From Bicyclus anynana (Eukaryota > Arthropoda > Insecta > Lepidoptera > Nymphalidae), in the NCBI RefSeq assembly GCF_947172395.1, contig NC_069104.1, positions 11,125,355 through 11,189,354 on the forward strand: DNA of 64,000 bases, in the 5' to 3' direction. Position 1 is the stretch's first letter, and each line of letters opens with the position of its first letter. The position numbers and the translations under genes are program-made. Positions 11,165-20,650 of the stretch are shown here, piece after piece. Under the pieces are notes generated by a model that saw nothing but the letters and a program-made list of their open reading frames with translations, made no database searches and was not told where the DNA came from.

Positions 11165-11476
11165 CTCAGACCAACTATTGTATAGGACCTGCCTCGCTAG
11201 GTGTTACTTTTCTGTCAAACTATATGATCGACGATCTATTGGGATTATAAAAGCTGTCTCTATAGAATCGATGTTAAATAGTCGTAATCGTGTTCGTCGG
11301 TTAAAGAGCACCGTATAAATACCTTTTTGTGTAGTTGGATGGTGTAAAAAACGGACAAAAACCTCTAGTTTAGTATAAGATATATATCAAATCTAAGATC
11401 GTTTTCCCCAGGAAATGACATACAATTTTGTTTGTGACTAAGAGTGCGATACAGGTCCTTCTATAATTGGTCTGAG
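11165..11476. mobile_element. hAT-like MITE with 8-bp target duplication
   Basis: Terminal inverted repeats CTCAGACCAA and TTGGTCTGAG. The 8-mer ACTGAAAG is repeated exactly on both sides (11157-11164 and 11477-11484). The interior matches 58470-58768 over its length (AGGACCTGCCTCGCTAG; TCGTGTTCGTCGGTTAAAGA). An 8-bp duplication fits the hAT superfamily. No transposase is encoded. Confidence 0.9.
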
Positions 11477-11484
11477 ACTGAAAG

Positions 11485-12174
11485 CCAATGCTTGTAGATT
11501 GAGCAGTCCAGACATTCAGCCAGCGTGTCTGTCAGAATAATCTCTGTATTGTATAAAATCGATACGAACACGGACCGTATTCTTCATTTTTAAAATACAA
11601 AACTCACCGAAACGAGATTCGCTCTGCAAATAGAAATCCAACTTTAAAAAATACTTTTGATCTTTGCGCTGGTTTAAAAGTTTCAGGAAAACGCATCAGT
11701 CGACAACTGTGCTATGTGGTGACACCACGCTTTTTGATAAACTCGGACATGCAATTTTACATGCAATACATTTTTATTTGATTCATTCAAATAATTTCAC
11801 CGATAAATAAGTTTGAAGGCATGTAGAGTTTAGCTTTATTTTATTTTACAATATGGTTGAACTTCTTGACCTCAAATATTTCAACCTTATTTTCCTATCA
11901 CGTTTTAGAACCTGTAAATTTTACGACTTTCTAAAGAATTTATTACGTTTTTTTTTCAAACAAAGATTCGTTATTCAAAATCTAAGACTACTTGTCACCA
12001 TTAATTTAATATACTATGATAAAAAGTGACAAAATAGATGTATTTTTTCAAAAATAACTTAAATTTACAATGGAAAAAAATATTTAAATTTGAAATAGGT
12101 TACACATCACACACATCATGAAACCTTAAGTTTACATTACGATTAAAATCATAAATTTTACTTAAACTCGTATT
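11485..12174. other. Unassigned AT-rich intron
   Basis: No repeat or coding signal identified. Confidence 0.4.
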
Positions 12175-12354
12175 ATAAAGATAAATTATAGTTTGTGACG
12201 TTTATGGGGGTAATCTTTGTATCTACTAAATCGATTTAAAATATATTTTACTAACAAAAAGCCACATTATTTGAAAGTGTCATAGGTTATAATCTATCGC
12301 TGTCTTCCCATGGAAACGGGAATTTCGCGGGTGAAACCGCAAAGCGTCTGTTAG
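12175..12354 (+). mobile_element. Helitron-like, 200-bp type
   Basis: Ends GCGGGTGAAACCGC...GCGTCTGTTAG, with the hairpin GCGGGTGAAACCGC just inside the 3' end; CTAG has become TTAG. Confidence 0.7.
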
Positions 12355-12779
12355 TTTACCATAAAAATAGGACGTGTCCTATATTAAACGTCGTGTATGG
12401 TCACTGTACAGTTCTACAATAACGTTGTAAAGGCGACGTCTTTAAGCGCAAACTTATACCGAGCTCACTTTGAGCTCAGCGAAATCATAACTTGGCGTTA
12501 TATTCAACATTTTTACATTGATATTATTTTTCCTCTATTATTGCGGAGTTGTTATAAATTTCTGATATTATTTTTCAGTTCTCCTTTTTTTTCTATACTG
12601 TAGCATTTCTAGTGGTGCTAATTAAGGTCTTGATTGCAAATATTTTATTATGTAAACTGAGAATTTAAACAGTAGCTTTACTCTGTAACCATGTTTTACG
12701 GTGTAAGTTTCAGAATCGTCTTTATCTTTTATTTTTATCTATACAGAGTGAGTGAGTGACCTTGCGATCAACATAAGCT
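12355..12779. other. Unassigned intron
   Basis: No repeat family or coding exon recognised. Confidence 0.4.
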
Positions 12780-12950
12780 AACCACTCTGGACACATGCGG
12801 TTATATTAAAAAAACTTTAACTCAAACTAAAAAATCATTTATAACCACTCTGGACAGATGTAGTTATATTAAAAAAACTCAAACTCGGAACTCGGAATTA
12901 ACCAACCACTCTTTACAGATGTAGTTATATTAAAAAAAAAACTCGAATCA
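12780..12950 (+). repeat. Tandem repeat, three units of about 62 bases
   Basis: Each unit begins ACCACTCT and contains GTTATATTAAAAAAA; starts at about 12780, 12843 and 12904. Confidence 0.8.
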
Positions 12951-12954
12951 AATT

Positions 12955-13130
12955 GTTTCAATTAGGCTTAGTTTACAAGCACTTTCAAAAGGGTAATAAT
13001 AATTTTAGATAACGTTTATAATAATTACTCGAAAACTTAAAATTAAAGTTACGAGTTCCAAATGAGCCTCGGTCCGTGAAGCCTACAAGAAACACAGCCA
13101 GGTTTTTTTTTGTTTATCAACATTTAACAA
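12955..13130 (-). mobile_element. Remnant of LINE 3' end (family of 50462-51085)
   Basis: TTAGGCTTAGTTTACAAGCACTTT near the left end resembles TAGGCTCAGTTTACAAGCAC of the better copy; the rest has diverged. Confidence 0.45.
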
Positions 13131-13287
13131 TAGGTACCTATATAAGTAGATAGTGCACTTCATTTCTAAGCTATTTTATACATAAACATTTACATTATAT
13201 TACGTATTTTCTATAATCTTGCGTTTAATAAAAGTTTTGTAGTTATTGCGAGACATGCCCGTAGTTTGATGTGGCAGTTTTTTAAAG

Positions 13288-13478
13288 ATAGCAGACGCCG
13301 CGCAGTTTCACTCGTGTATTTCCCGTTCGTAGGAATACGGGAATGAAATATACCTTATAGCAATTTTTTTCACTGTAGCTTCCCAACAATGAAAAAAAAT
13401 TTCAAATCGGTTCAGTAGTTCCAGAGCCTATTTAAAACATACAAACAAACAATCTTTCCTCTTTTTAATATTGGTATA
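13288..13478 (-). mobile_element. Helitron-like, 200-bp type
   Basis: TAGCAGACGCCGCGCAGTTT, then GAATACGGGAATGAAATATA, CGGTTCAGTAGTTCC and a right end CTTTTTAATATTGGTATAG. Confidence 0.75.
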
Positions 13479-13913
13479 GTTATATAGTTTTGCAATGACA
13501 AGTAAGGTCTATAATAATGAAGTATCACTTCCGGGTCCTATAGTCCCGTCCTCACTGTAGTCGGCTAACCGCTGTTAACTTGCGTATGTTCCGAACAGAG
13601 GGGTAATGTATTGCATGATCTAAACTTTGCCGCAGTTTTAAATTGCCTGGCAAAGTTGTATTACGTGCGGTGCACCGTTCTACTCACTCCGAAAGGGGAA
13701 CTCGGTAATTGCTTATTAGCTATTACTTTAAACTATAAAAGGGTGAGTTTTTGGTATGGGCATCGTATGGTTTAGTATATAGTTCTGTAAAAAAATTGTT
13801 ATCCATCCTTTTTAACTTTTTTTAATGTTATTATTTTTTAATTTATTATGGATTTTAAAACACAATTAAATTTATATGTAAGTATGTATGTTTGTTATTA
13901 CTTGGCGCCGCAA
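13479..13913. other. Unassigned intron
   Basis: Slightly GC-richer at 13540-13700; nothing recognised. Confidence 0.4.
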
Positions 13914-14129
13914 CTACAAAACAGCCCCCCTAGCCAAATGGCATATCGATTCTCTTTCTATGATCGCTAACGCTTCGAAAACTAGAAAGATGTATCGGAA
14001 TGACATTTGCTATGGACACGTCACGTCATCATGATTCGTCATTCCCATACATTTTTCTAGTTTTTAAAGCGTTAGATATCGTAGAAAGAGAATCGACGTG
14101 CCACTTAGCTAGAGGGGCAGATTTGTCTG
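13914..14129. mobile_element. Fold-back MITE with ~90-bp arms
   Basis: The left arm (about 13914-14003) and right arm (about 14037-14129) are imperfect reverse complements: GCCCCCCTAGCC with CTAGAGGGGC, CGATTCTCTTTCTA with TAGAAAGAGAATCG, GGAATGAC with GTCATTCC. The loop is about 33 bases. The target duplication is not clear. Confidence 0.85.
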
Positions 14130-14173
14130 AAAATTAGAATGAAAAATATATCCTGAATTTACATTTATGCTAC

Positions 14174-14543
14174 AGTAGCCGACGCCCGCGACTTCGTCCG
14201 CATGAAACTCGATGTAAACTTTTAAGTACCCCTATCCTACCCCAACCCTACCTCTACCCTACCCCTACCCTACCCCTAGCCTACCCATAGCCTACCCCTA
14301 CCCCTACCCTACTCCTACCTACCCCTACTCTACTTTTTTGGTTGATTTTCTACACCTTGTGTCCAAAAAACCCAAATATCTTACGGAACCCTATTTTTTT
14401 TCAAAATAAAATGTAGCCTATGTTACTTGTGGACAGCTTTCGAATGGTGAAAGAATTTTTAAAATCGGTCCAGTATTATCAAACAAACAAACCATCAAAC
14501 ATACAAACAAACAAAGTTTTCCTCTTTATAATAATAGTAGATA
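14174..14543 (-). mobile_element. Helitron-like with C-rich insert
   Basis: Left end TAGCCGACGCCCGCGACTTC, right end CCTCTTTATAATAATAGTAG; the usual central part is displaced by the C-rich satellite at 14224-14335. Another Helitron 3' end (GGCATCCGCTAG) lies at about 14617-14629. Confidence 0.7.
14224..14335 (+). repeat. C-rich minisatellite (CCTACCC variants)
   Basis: About a dozen units of CCTACCC, CCCTAGC and CCCCTAC. The minus strand is runs of GGG or GGGG separated by TA, which fits a G-quadruplex-forming pattern. Confidence 0.85.
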
Positions 14544-14663
14544 GATATTATTTTATCCTAATCTTTTTAACCAAATCCATGGTTAAAACGGGATTTTTAA
14601 AAAATACTGAATTGCAGGCATCCGCTAGTAAGGTCTAAAAGCAACTAACTAATTTTCTTAATA

Positions 14664-14842
14664 TCCATCATCTTCATTATCAGCCGATGGACGTCCACTG
14701 CTGGGCATAGGCCTCTTACATAGACTTCCAAACAAAACGGCCTCGAGCCGACACCATCCAACGGCCTAGTAGGGGGTCGAGCAACACTGCGCTTTCCGGT
14801 GCGGGGTCGCCATTCCAGCAACTCGGGACCCCAATATTAATA
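14664..14842 (-). mobile_element. RTE LINE 3' end
   Basis: ATCAGCCGATGGACGTCCAC through GGTCGCCATTCCAGCA; the minus strand reads a decayed LEWRPR...GRPP...WTSIG end. Confidence 0.8.
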
Positions 14843-15613
14843 TTACTAAAAATGAAATTCTATTTCTAATCAAGTTCTTTTTTTTCAGGTATGTTCTGAG
14901 AAAATTAGTATACCTACTTAGAGATTACCCGGTAAGTGAATTCAAAAAGATATTTTTCATTTCACATTTCGGGGTACAAATAACTTAAGCCGTCACATCG
15001 GAGGTAAATCTGCAAAAAAAAGAAAATGTGGAAAAGGATAAGTAAGAAACGCGAAGACATAATTCTAGCACAAAAATAATGCCGATATTTTCTTTATTTC
15101 CTAAAGCCCCTCCCACACGGGATGTGATTTATCTCGGCATATGAGTTAGTAATAATAAAATCTACATAATAGACCGAGAGACTGCGGTCGCCAGACATGA
15201 CATGACACTCTTTGTTTTTAAGCTATTGCATAGGTTTTATCGCGGGCTCTGAGTGCAGTAACCGAATCAAGAAATTCCGTAACGAAAATAAACCTTACAC
15301 CCAAGCCATGCAGCAAGTTAACACATTTCGACGTTATCATATGACTCAACTGGACACGTGGTGTGAAACTAAATTGCTAACTTAACTTTAACTTTAACGT
15401 AACTTTAACGTTAACTTAACTTAACAAAACTTATTAAACCAGAGTTCGATTCCAGCTCAACTTATTTTTTTTATTTATTTATTCATTTAATTTTTATTTT
15501 TTTCTAAAGAAAAAGAAATACTGCATAAATAAAATGAATAAATAATTATAATTGCATAAGTTGATAAAAATTCTATGCAATAGCTTTCCGGCAGTCCCCG
15601 AGTGCCACATGTA
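14843..15613. other. Unassigned intron with a TTAAC-rich patch
   Basis: 15378-15426 is a simple (CTTTAAC/CTTAACG)n patch. ACCGAATCAAGAAATTCCG at about 15260 recurs, inverted, near 49527, marking a shared unnamed repeat. Confidence 0.5.
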
Positions 15614-15744
15614 ATTTTTTTTTAATTTATTCTTTATCAAGTTAACCCTGGACTGTGATCTCGCTGAAGCGGGCTTACTTGAAAGAGGTACAAATTTATT
15701 CTACCCATATCTCTGATGGCTTCTACGGCATCGTACTGATACGT
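15614..15744 (-). repeat. SINE-A, decayed 3' part
   Basis: Poly(T), TTATTCTTTATCAAGTTAAC, then GGCTTCTACGGCATCGTAC. Faces the + strand copy that starts at 15751. Confidence 0.7.
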
Positions 15745-15750
15745 CGTTTT

Positions 15751-16050
15751 GACGGCCTCCGTGGCGCAGTGGTTTGCGCAGTAGATTTACAACATGGAGG
15801 TCCTGGGTTCGATGCTCGGCTGGGCCGATTGAGGTTTTCTTAATCGGTCCAGGCTTCGGCCGTGGCTATTTCCCACCCTATCGGCAAAGGTGTACCGCCA
15901 AGCGATTTAGCGTTCCGCTACGATGTCGCGTAGATACCGAAAGAGGGATGGTCTCCTCCTAACATGTTAGTTTGCTTCCATTTTAGATTGATTCACTTAT
16001 CATCAGGTGAGTTTGTAGTCAAGGGCTAACTTGTGAAGAATAAAAAAAAT
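15751..16050 (+). repeat. SINE-A, full length
   Basis: Head GACGGCCTCCGTGGCGCAG, B box GGTTCGATGC, body with GCCAAGCGATTTAGCGTTCC, tail, then a short poly(A) near 16043. Confidence 0.9.
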
Positions 16051-16728
16051 TAGAAATAGGTAAGTCTGGGTTATCCAGGCTCTCAATCCATAAGGCGTCC
16101 TTCACACGTGACGAGCGCTGTGACAATCGCCTCATACATAATGCGCATATCAAGTCGAATCAATTGGGATTTGTCAAATATTAATCCATACCTACCACCT
16201 GCGTTATTGTCAGTATACGGCGATATTATTTTGGAAAGTTCTCACGAATATTTTTATAGACGGAAGCGGTATGTGCCTATATAATTAAAATTAAAAAGAA
16301 TATATAATGTCTCTGGTTCAATTCTCAGCTCAGATAACATATTAATTACCTAATTAGTATTAATATTTAATAATTTTCCCGTGTGTGTGTCTGTCACTCT
16401 CGATAAACTCAAATTCACAAAACGATATCGATATATTTTTACGAAATATCGAAATCCGCTAAAGATGAAATATGGTAGGGAGATATTTGTCTAGTTTCCA
16501 CGCTGTTGTAAATGAAAAGCCACTACCGAAGCCTGCTACAAAACTAGTAGCGCTATTCTGAAACTGTGTTTTTACAACTCACCTGCGTAAATCTCGAATT
16601 CATGTCTACCTCTCTCTATATAACACAATACTTTAAACAGAGAAAGAGAGAGACAAATTCGAAACTCACTAAAAACATCGTTACGTAATAAAGCTATTGA
16701 GTTAAATTAGAAAATATGAAATCCTAAA
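16051..16728. other. Unassigned intron
   Basis: No repeat family recognised; a GTGTGTGTCTGTC patch at 16382. Confidence 0.4.
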
Positions 16729-17034
16729 TGGACCTGAGACGGGATTCCGCCGTAATCCAAGACGTTATCAACTGCGCCAGCGATGTTAATCGGCTTAGAC
16801 AAAGTCTCAAAAGTCTACATAATAGCCACCATTCTATTGGATATCGATAAAGCCGATGCTTCAACGATGTTCACGAATCAACGCCGATTAGAAGAATCGT
16901 TCCGAAGTCGTTTAAAAACAATTCCAGCCTTGGCTTCCCGATTTTGTACGAACGAATGCATTTTATATCGGGGAACCTTTTATAACGGGCGCTGTATAGA
17001 TGAGGAGGCCTGTCGAAAAAATTACACTGGTTAA
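16729..17034 (+). other. Unrecognised open segment
   Basis: Two overlapping + frames are open in a stretch richer in GC than its surroundings. One reads from ATG 16729 for 40 codons (MDLRRDSAVIQDVINCASD, then VNRLRQSLKSLHNS). The other reads from 16783 to 17034, 83 codons, ending with a Cys-containing tail. I recognise neither. The pattern could be an old frameshifted exon or transposon coding sequence; it has no clear splice sites. It lies just left of the palindromic element that hosts the R1-like LINE. Confidence 0.25.
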
Positions 17035-17364
17035 CAAGCAGACAGTTCCGGAGATTACTAGTTTAATTTCAATTCACATTAGCTTGAACATTGTTAACTA
17101 TTAGTAATTACTTACCTAATATTGCAATTATGCATAAAGACTTAACAATAATCTTTATTATACAATATCCCCAAAAAAGGGTACTTCGATTTCCGATAGA
17201 AAAGTCAAAGGTTTTTTGGAGTTTACTCCTTATGAATCGATTTTCGTATATAGCCCCCGTCATGAAAAAAATATGGGCAGTTAAATTCGATAAACGAATG
17301 ACAGCGTTACGTTTTTTGTACGCAACCTATTCTGCGCACCCTTCACTTATACTGTCTAAATATG

Positions 17365-17369
<5 letters not shown>

Positions 17370-17395
<26 letters not shown>

Positions 17396-20300
17396 CTTAG
17401 CGGGGAGGAAAAAAATCCCTACGGACTTCTGCCGTCAGGCAGGGCATGTCCGACTCGCACGGACTAAAAATAACCCCCCACAACTCTTGGGTCAGCACGG
17501 AACCGCGTAGCATTACTTCGTGCTGACCGATTAGTTATCATTCCTCGCATTCCTTTTTCTCTTGTCTTTCTCTCGTTTCCCTCCGAACCATTATTGTTCG
17601 GAGCGTGTTAGCGCATTTGTGCCATTCGTTTTCGCTCTCCAACATGCGAGCAACAAGAGTTTGCGCATTAAACTCCCCTGTTTCCTGTGCTTCTGCTGTC
17701 ACGTCTGCACATCCCGGGCATTCAAAGAGAGCATGCCTCGGATTGTCCTCTTCTCCGCAGAAGTAACATTTTTCATGTGGCGCCTTTCCAATAGCGAAGA
17801 GGTAGGTATTAAACACCCCGTGTCCACTGAGAGCTTGTGTAAGCCAGCGGTCTACCTCCCCATGCTTCCTATGTAGCCAGGCCTTTAAATCAGGGATTAA
17901 TTCGCGGGTCCAGCTTCCCTTCCCTGCACCCGACCATTCTCTCTCCCACTCCTTCAAGGTGTTCTCACGTGTTTCATGGGGATTTTGATCTCTCTTTTCG
18001 AACAATAGGGCCCGTTCTTTTACTAGCTTGTCTATCGGGACCAGTCCTGCTATGACCAGCACTGCTTCTGTGGAGACTGTCCGGTAGGCACCGCATACTC
18101 CTATCGCAAGGCGTCTTTGTACCGTCTCTAGTTTTTTACGGTACAGTTCCACATTCATGGCCTTCTTGAACAGAGGTGCCCCGTAAAGTATAGTAGAGTG
18201 GGCAACCGACGCTAAAATTCTTCTTCTGCTCGCTCGGGGACCGCCTCTTGTCGGCATCAGCCTGCATAGTGCCTCGGTCAATTTTTGTGCCTTCTGAGCT
18301 ACCTCCTCAATGTGAGTCTTGAAACTTATGTTTTTGTCAAGCCACACTCCCAAATACTTAACGTGGTCTTTAGGTGTCACTGCAGTACCCTGAATTGAGA
18401 AATTAATGGGTTGCAGTTTTCGCCTTCCGCTAAATACGACTGCCTCCGTTTTCTCGGGTGCCAGAGCTAGCTGTTTCTTTTGCATCCATGCATTAACTCG
18501 TTCAAGCGCTTTGTTTGCCCGAGACATGAGGCTTATTTCTGTTTTGGCCACCACCACAATGGCAAGGTCGTCCGCGAAGCCTAACACTTGCACCCCTTCT
18601 TCTTGCTCTAGCGTGAAAACACCGTCATACAGAATATTCCATAAGGTTGGACCTAATATTGACCCTTGTGGTACCCCGCTACTGACAGTTATTACTTCTG
18701 TCACTCCTTTGTTGTCTCTGACGATTATACTTCTGTCCTCTAGATAGCTACTTAAGAGGTTTTGTAAGTAGCCCGGTAGACCTCTTTTTCTTATTTCTAA
18801 CAGAATTTCCTTCCAAGGAGCAGAGTTAAACGCATTTTTGACGTCGAGACATATTAGGGCACAAAGCCTTCTAGTCCTGCGTGAGCCCTGTCTCGCCACT
18901 ACAGCGGTTTCCACTACCCTTTTGATGGCCATTAGTGTAGATCGGCCTTGCCGGAAGCCGTACTGGTGCTCTGAGAGACCTCCATGTTCTGGTAGGAGCT
19001 TGTCTATTCTATTCACTAGAAGTCTCTCCATCAGCTTGCCGTAACAATCGAGCAAGCAGACCGGTCTATAGCCAGATGGGTCATCTTTGGGCTTATTGGC
19101 TTTCCTAAGCAGGATCAAATTGGCCGTCTTCCAGACTGCCGGAAAAACTCCAGATTTGAACGCCGCATCCATGATCTGTCTTATTTTTTCTGGTATAGCT
19201 TGCACGGCCAATTTAACTATCTCTGGATACAGAAAATCCGGTCCGGGCGCTTTTTTAGGTTTTAAGTTTTCCGCCGCCGTTTTCAACTCGTCCTCTGTTA
19301 CATCCACGGGTTGAGAGTCATCAGCTATGATTCGCCCAAAGGTTTTGTGTGCTGGAAAGAGGACCGCCGCCACGGATTTTATTAATTCCATTTCTAAACC
19401 GGGTGGGCGTGGCCGCATCTTTTTGGTGACGATTTTATACCCTAGTCCCCACATGTCTTTATCCACCTCGTCGCAAAGCTTTTTCCATTCTTCCGTCTTT
19501 GACTTCATTATTGCTATTTGCAATGCTATTTTGGCAGACTTATATTCTTCTCTCTTTTTCTGAATACCTTGATCCGCAGCACCATCAATATTTATAGGTC
19601 CCCTTTTGTTTTTCCGCCTCTCACGCGTATATTTTCTACGGCAGCTAGTGCAGTACTTTCTTTTTTCTCCTATTTCCCTATTCCACCAGTAAACAGGTGC
19701 TTTACGAGGAAGGCCTTTTTTTGGCATCGCTTTGTCACAGGCCCTCGTAGTCAAGGCAACTAGTTCCTCCGGTGTGCTAATTTCACTTTTATCTTTTTTT
19801 AGTATCTCTACCATCTTTTCCTGGTCGATTTCGTTTAGCTTCCACCCCATTTGTGACTGCGTTAGCAGTACATCCTTGTTTTGGGATACCTGAAACTTTA
19901 TATAGCAGTGTCCACTTAAACTATCTTCGTCCAAGACTTGCCATTCCACAATTTGCTGTGCCAGACCAAAGCTTGCGAATGTGATATCTGGAGTAGAATT
20001 CTTCGGACCTCTTTGAAATGTCGGTCTATCCCCTGCGTTGACTATGACCATGTCCTTACTTGCAAGTAATTCCATTATATGGCGCCCTCTGGCATTTTCA
20101 GACTTCTTAGACCACACTTTTGAGGCTGCGTTGAAGTCTCCAGCTACTATAATTTCCCCACGTTGTGTTTGTATGCTGTCGAAAAGGTCATTTGTATCCT
20201 GCTCAAATTCTTCGAAGCTATAGTTTGGGGAGAAGTAGCAGCTATACAATGTAAGACCAGATATAGCCACCGCGATGAAGCCGTTTCCCCGGTGCACTAC

Positions 20301-20506
20301 TTTAGCCTGCATCTCTCTATTGTAAACTATGTAAGTTGCGTCACCCTTCCTATCTGTAATCCATTCACGGTTCTCCGCTATCTTTTTATTTGGTTCCGCT
20401 ACTATAGCTACATCTATGTTGTGATTTCTCGCAGTTACTTCGAGCAGGTCGTGGGCAGCTCGCGTTCTGTCCAAATTTATTTGTAGGACTTTAAGATGCG
20501 AGTTTA
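17370..20506 (-). mobile_element. 5'-truncated R1-clade-like LINE with target duplication
   Basis: The minus-strand element carries ORF2, a 3' UTR (17396-17537) and a poly(A) tail (T run 17369-17395). The 13-mer TAAATATGTGTAT is repeated exactly at 17357-17369 and 20507-20519, marking the insertion ends. ORF1 and the 5' UTR are missing: the break falls a few residues inside ORF2. The long intact frame and perfect duplication suggest a fairly recent insertion. A related 3' UTR scrap (CGGAACCGCTTGGCATTC) is at 22365-22470. Confidence 0.9.
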
Positions 20507-20531
20507 TAAATATGTGTATACTGCGGGGCAA
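17538..20531 (-). CDS. LINE ORF2: endonuclease, reverse transcriptase, zinc knuckle
   Basis: Open for 997 codons, but the first nine (a TTG start and the target duplication) are flanking DNA; element coding starts near SHLKVLQINLDRTRAA, so the true start is lost. Residues ~13-215 are an APE-type endonuclease (LKVLQINLDR, VAIVAEPN, VAGDFNAASKVW near 130). The usual SDH catalytic triplet reads SGH at ~206. Residues ~420-730 are reverse transcriptase: YRPVCLLDCYGKLMERLL, YGFRQGRST, motif A CLDVKNAFNSAPW (~582), motif B SSGVPQGSILGP (~618), motif C GFADDLAIVV (~652), and KYLGVWLD. Residues ~922-941 form a CX2CX7HX4C knuckle. Order and motifs fit the R1 clade (R1/TRAS/SART kin); the exact family is uncertain. 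It would nick DNA and prime on the target; the Asp loss may disable that. Confidence 0.92.
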   Translation of the reverse strand: MPRSIHIFINSHLKVLQINLDRTRAAHDLLEVTARNHNIDVAIVAEPNKKIAENREWITDRKGDATYIVYNREMQAKVVHRGNGFIAVAISGLTLYSCYFSPNYSFEEFEQDTNDLFDSIQTQRGEIIVAGDFNAASKVWSKKSENARGRHIMELLASKDMVIVNAGDRPTFQRGPKNSTPDITFASFGLAQQIVEWQVLDEDSLSGHCYIKFQVSQNKDVLLTQSQMGWKLNEIDQEKMVEILKKDKSEISTPEELVALTTRACDKAMPKKGLPRKAPVYWWNREIGEKRKYCTSCRRKYTRERRKNKRGPINIDGAADQGIQKKREEYKSAKIALQIAIMKSKTEEWKKLCDEVDKDMWGLGYKIVTKKMRPRPPGLEMELIKSVAAVLFPAHKTFGRIIADDSQPVDVTEDELKTAAENLKPKKAPGPDFLYPEIVKLAVQAIPEKIRQIMDAAFKSGVFPAVWKTANLILLRKANKPKDDPSGYRPVCLLDCYGKLMERLLVNRIDKLLPEHGGLSEHQYGFRQGRSTLMAIKRVVETAVVARQGSRRTRRLCALICLDVKNAFNSAPWKEILLEIRKRGLPGYLQNLLSSYLEDRSIIVRDNKGVTEVITVSSGVPQGSILGPTLWNILYDGVFTLEQEEGVQVLGFADDLAIVVVAKTEISLMSRANKALERVNAWMQKKQLALAPEKTEAVVFSGRRKLQPINFSIQGTAVTPKDHVKYLGVWLDKNISFKTHIEEVAQKAQKLTEALCRLMPTRGGPRASRRRILASVAHSTILYGAPLFKKAMNVELYRKKLETVQRRLAIGVCGAYRTVSTEAVLVIAGLVPIDKLVKERALLFEKRDQNPHETRENTLKEWEREWSGAGKGSWTRELIPDLKAWLHRKHGEVDRWLTQALSGHGVFNTYLFAIGKAPHEKCYFCGEEDNPRHALFECPGCADVTAEAQETGEFNAQTLVARMLESENEWHKCANTLRTIMVRRETRERQEKKECEE

Positions 20532-20650
20532 AATACACCTATTTAGACAGTAGATCTAAAAGAGTAAACTCCATTCGTGCGTCGGAGCTGACACACACTT
20601 TTTTGTCATACGTGGGTGGCGTTGAAGTTTAAGTTCGTTGTTTTTGCAGA

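Larger units (their letters stand above)
17205..20650. repeat. Inverted-repeat element split by the R1-like LINE
   Basis: Left flank TACTGTCTAAATATGTGTAT (17350-17369) and right flank ATACACCTATTTAGACAGTA (about 20533-20552) are reverse complements with one mismatch. Farther out, GGAGTTTACTCC near 17219 and GAGTAAACTCC near 20562 repeat the symmetry. Without the LINE, the inner arms would be separated by about 13 bases, i.e. a hairpin. Between the pairs the flanks differ. Confidence 0.6.

Noticed and set aside
15378..15426. Telomere-like (TTAAC)n patch
   Set aside because: Not the insect TTAGG repeat and too short and irregular; treated as simple sequence.
17091..17510. 139-codon + frame
   Set aside because: It runs through the LINE poly(T) tail and into the LINE 3' UTR.
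17562..20486. Many + strand frames of 60-113 codons
   Set aside because: Antisense shadows of the LINE ORF2.
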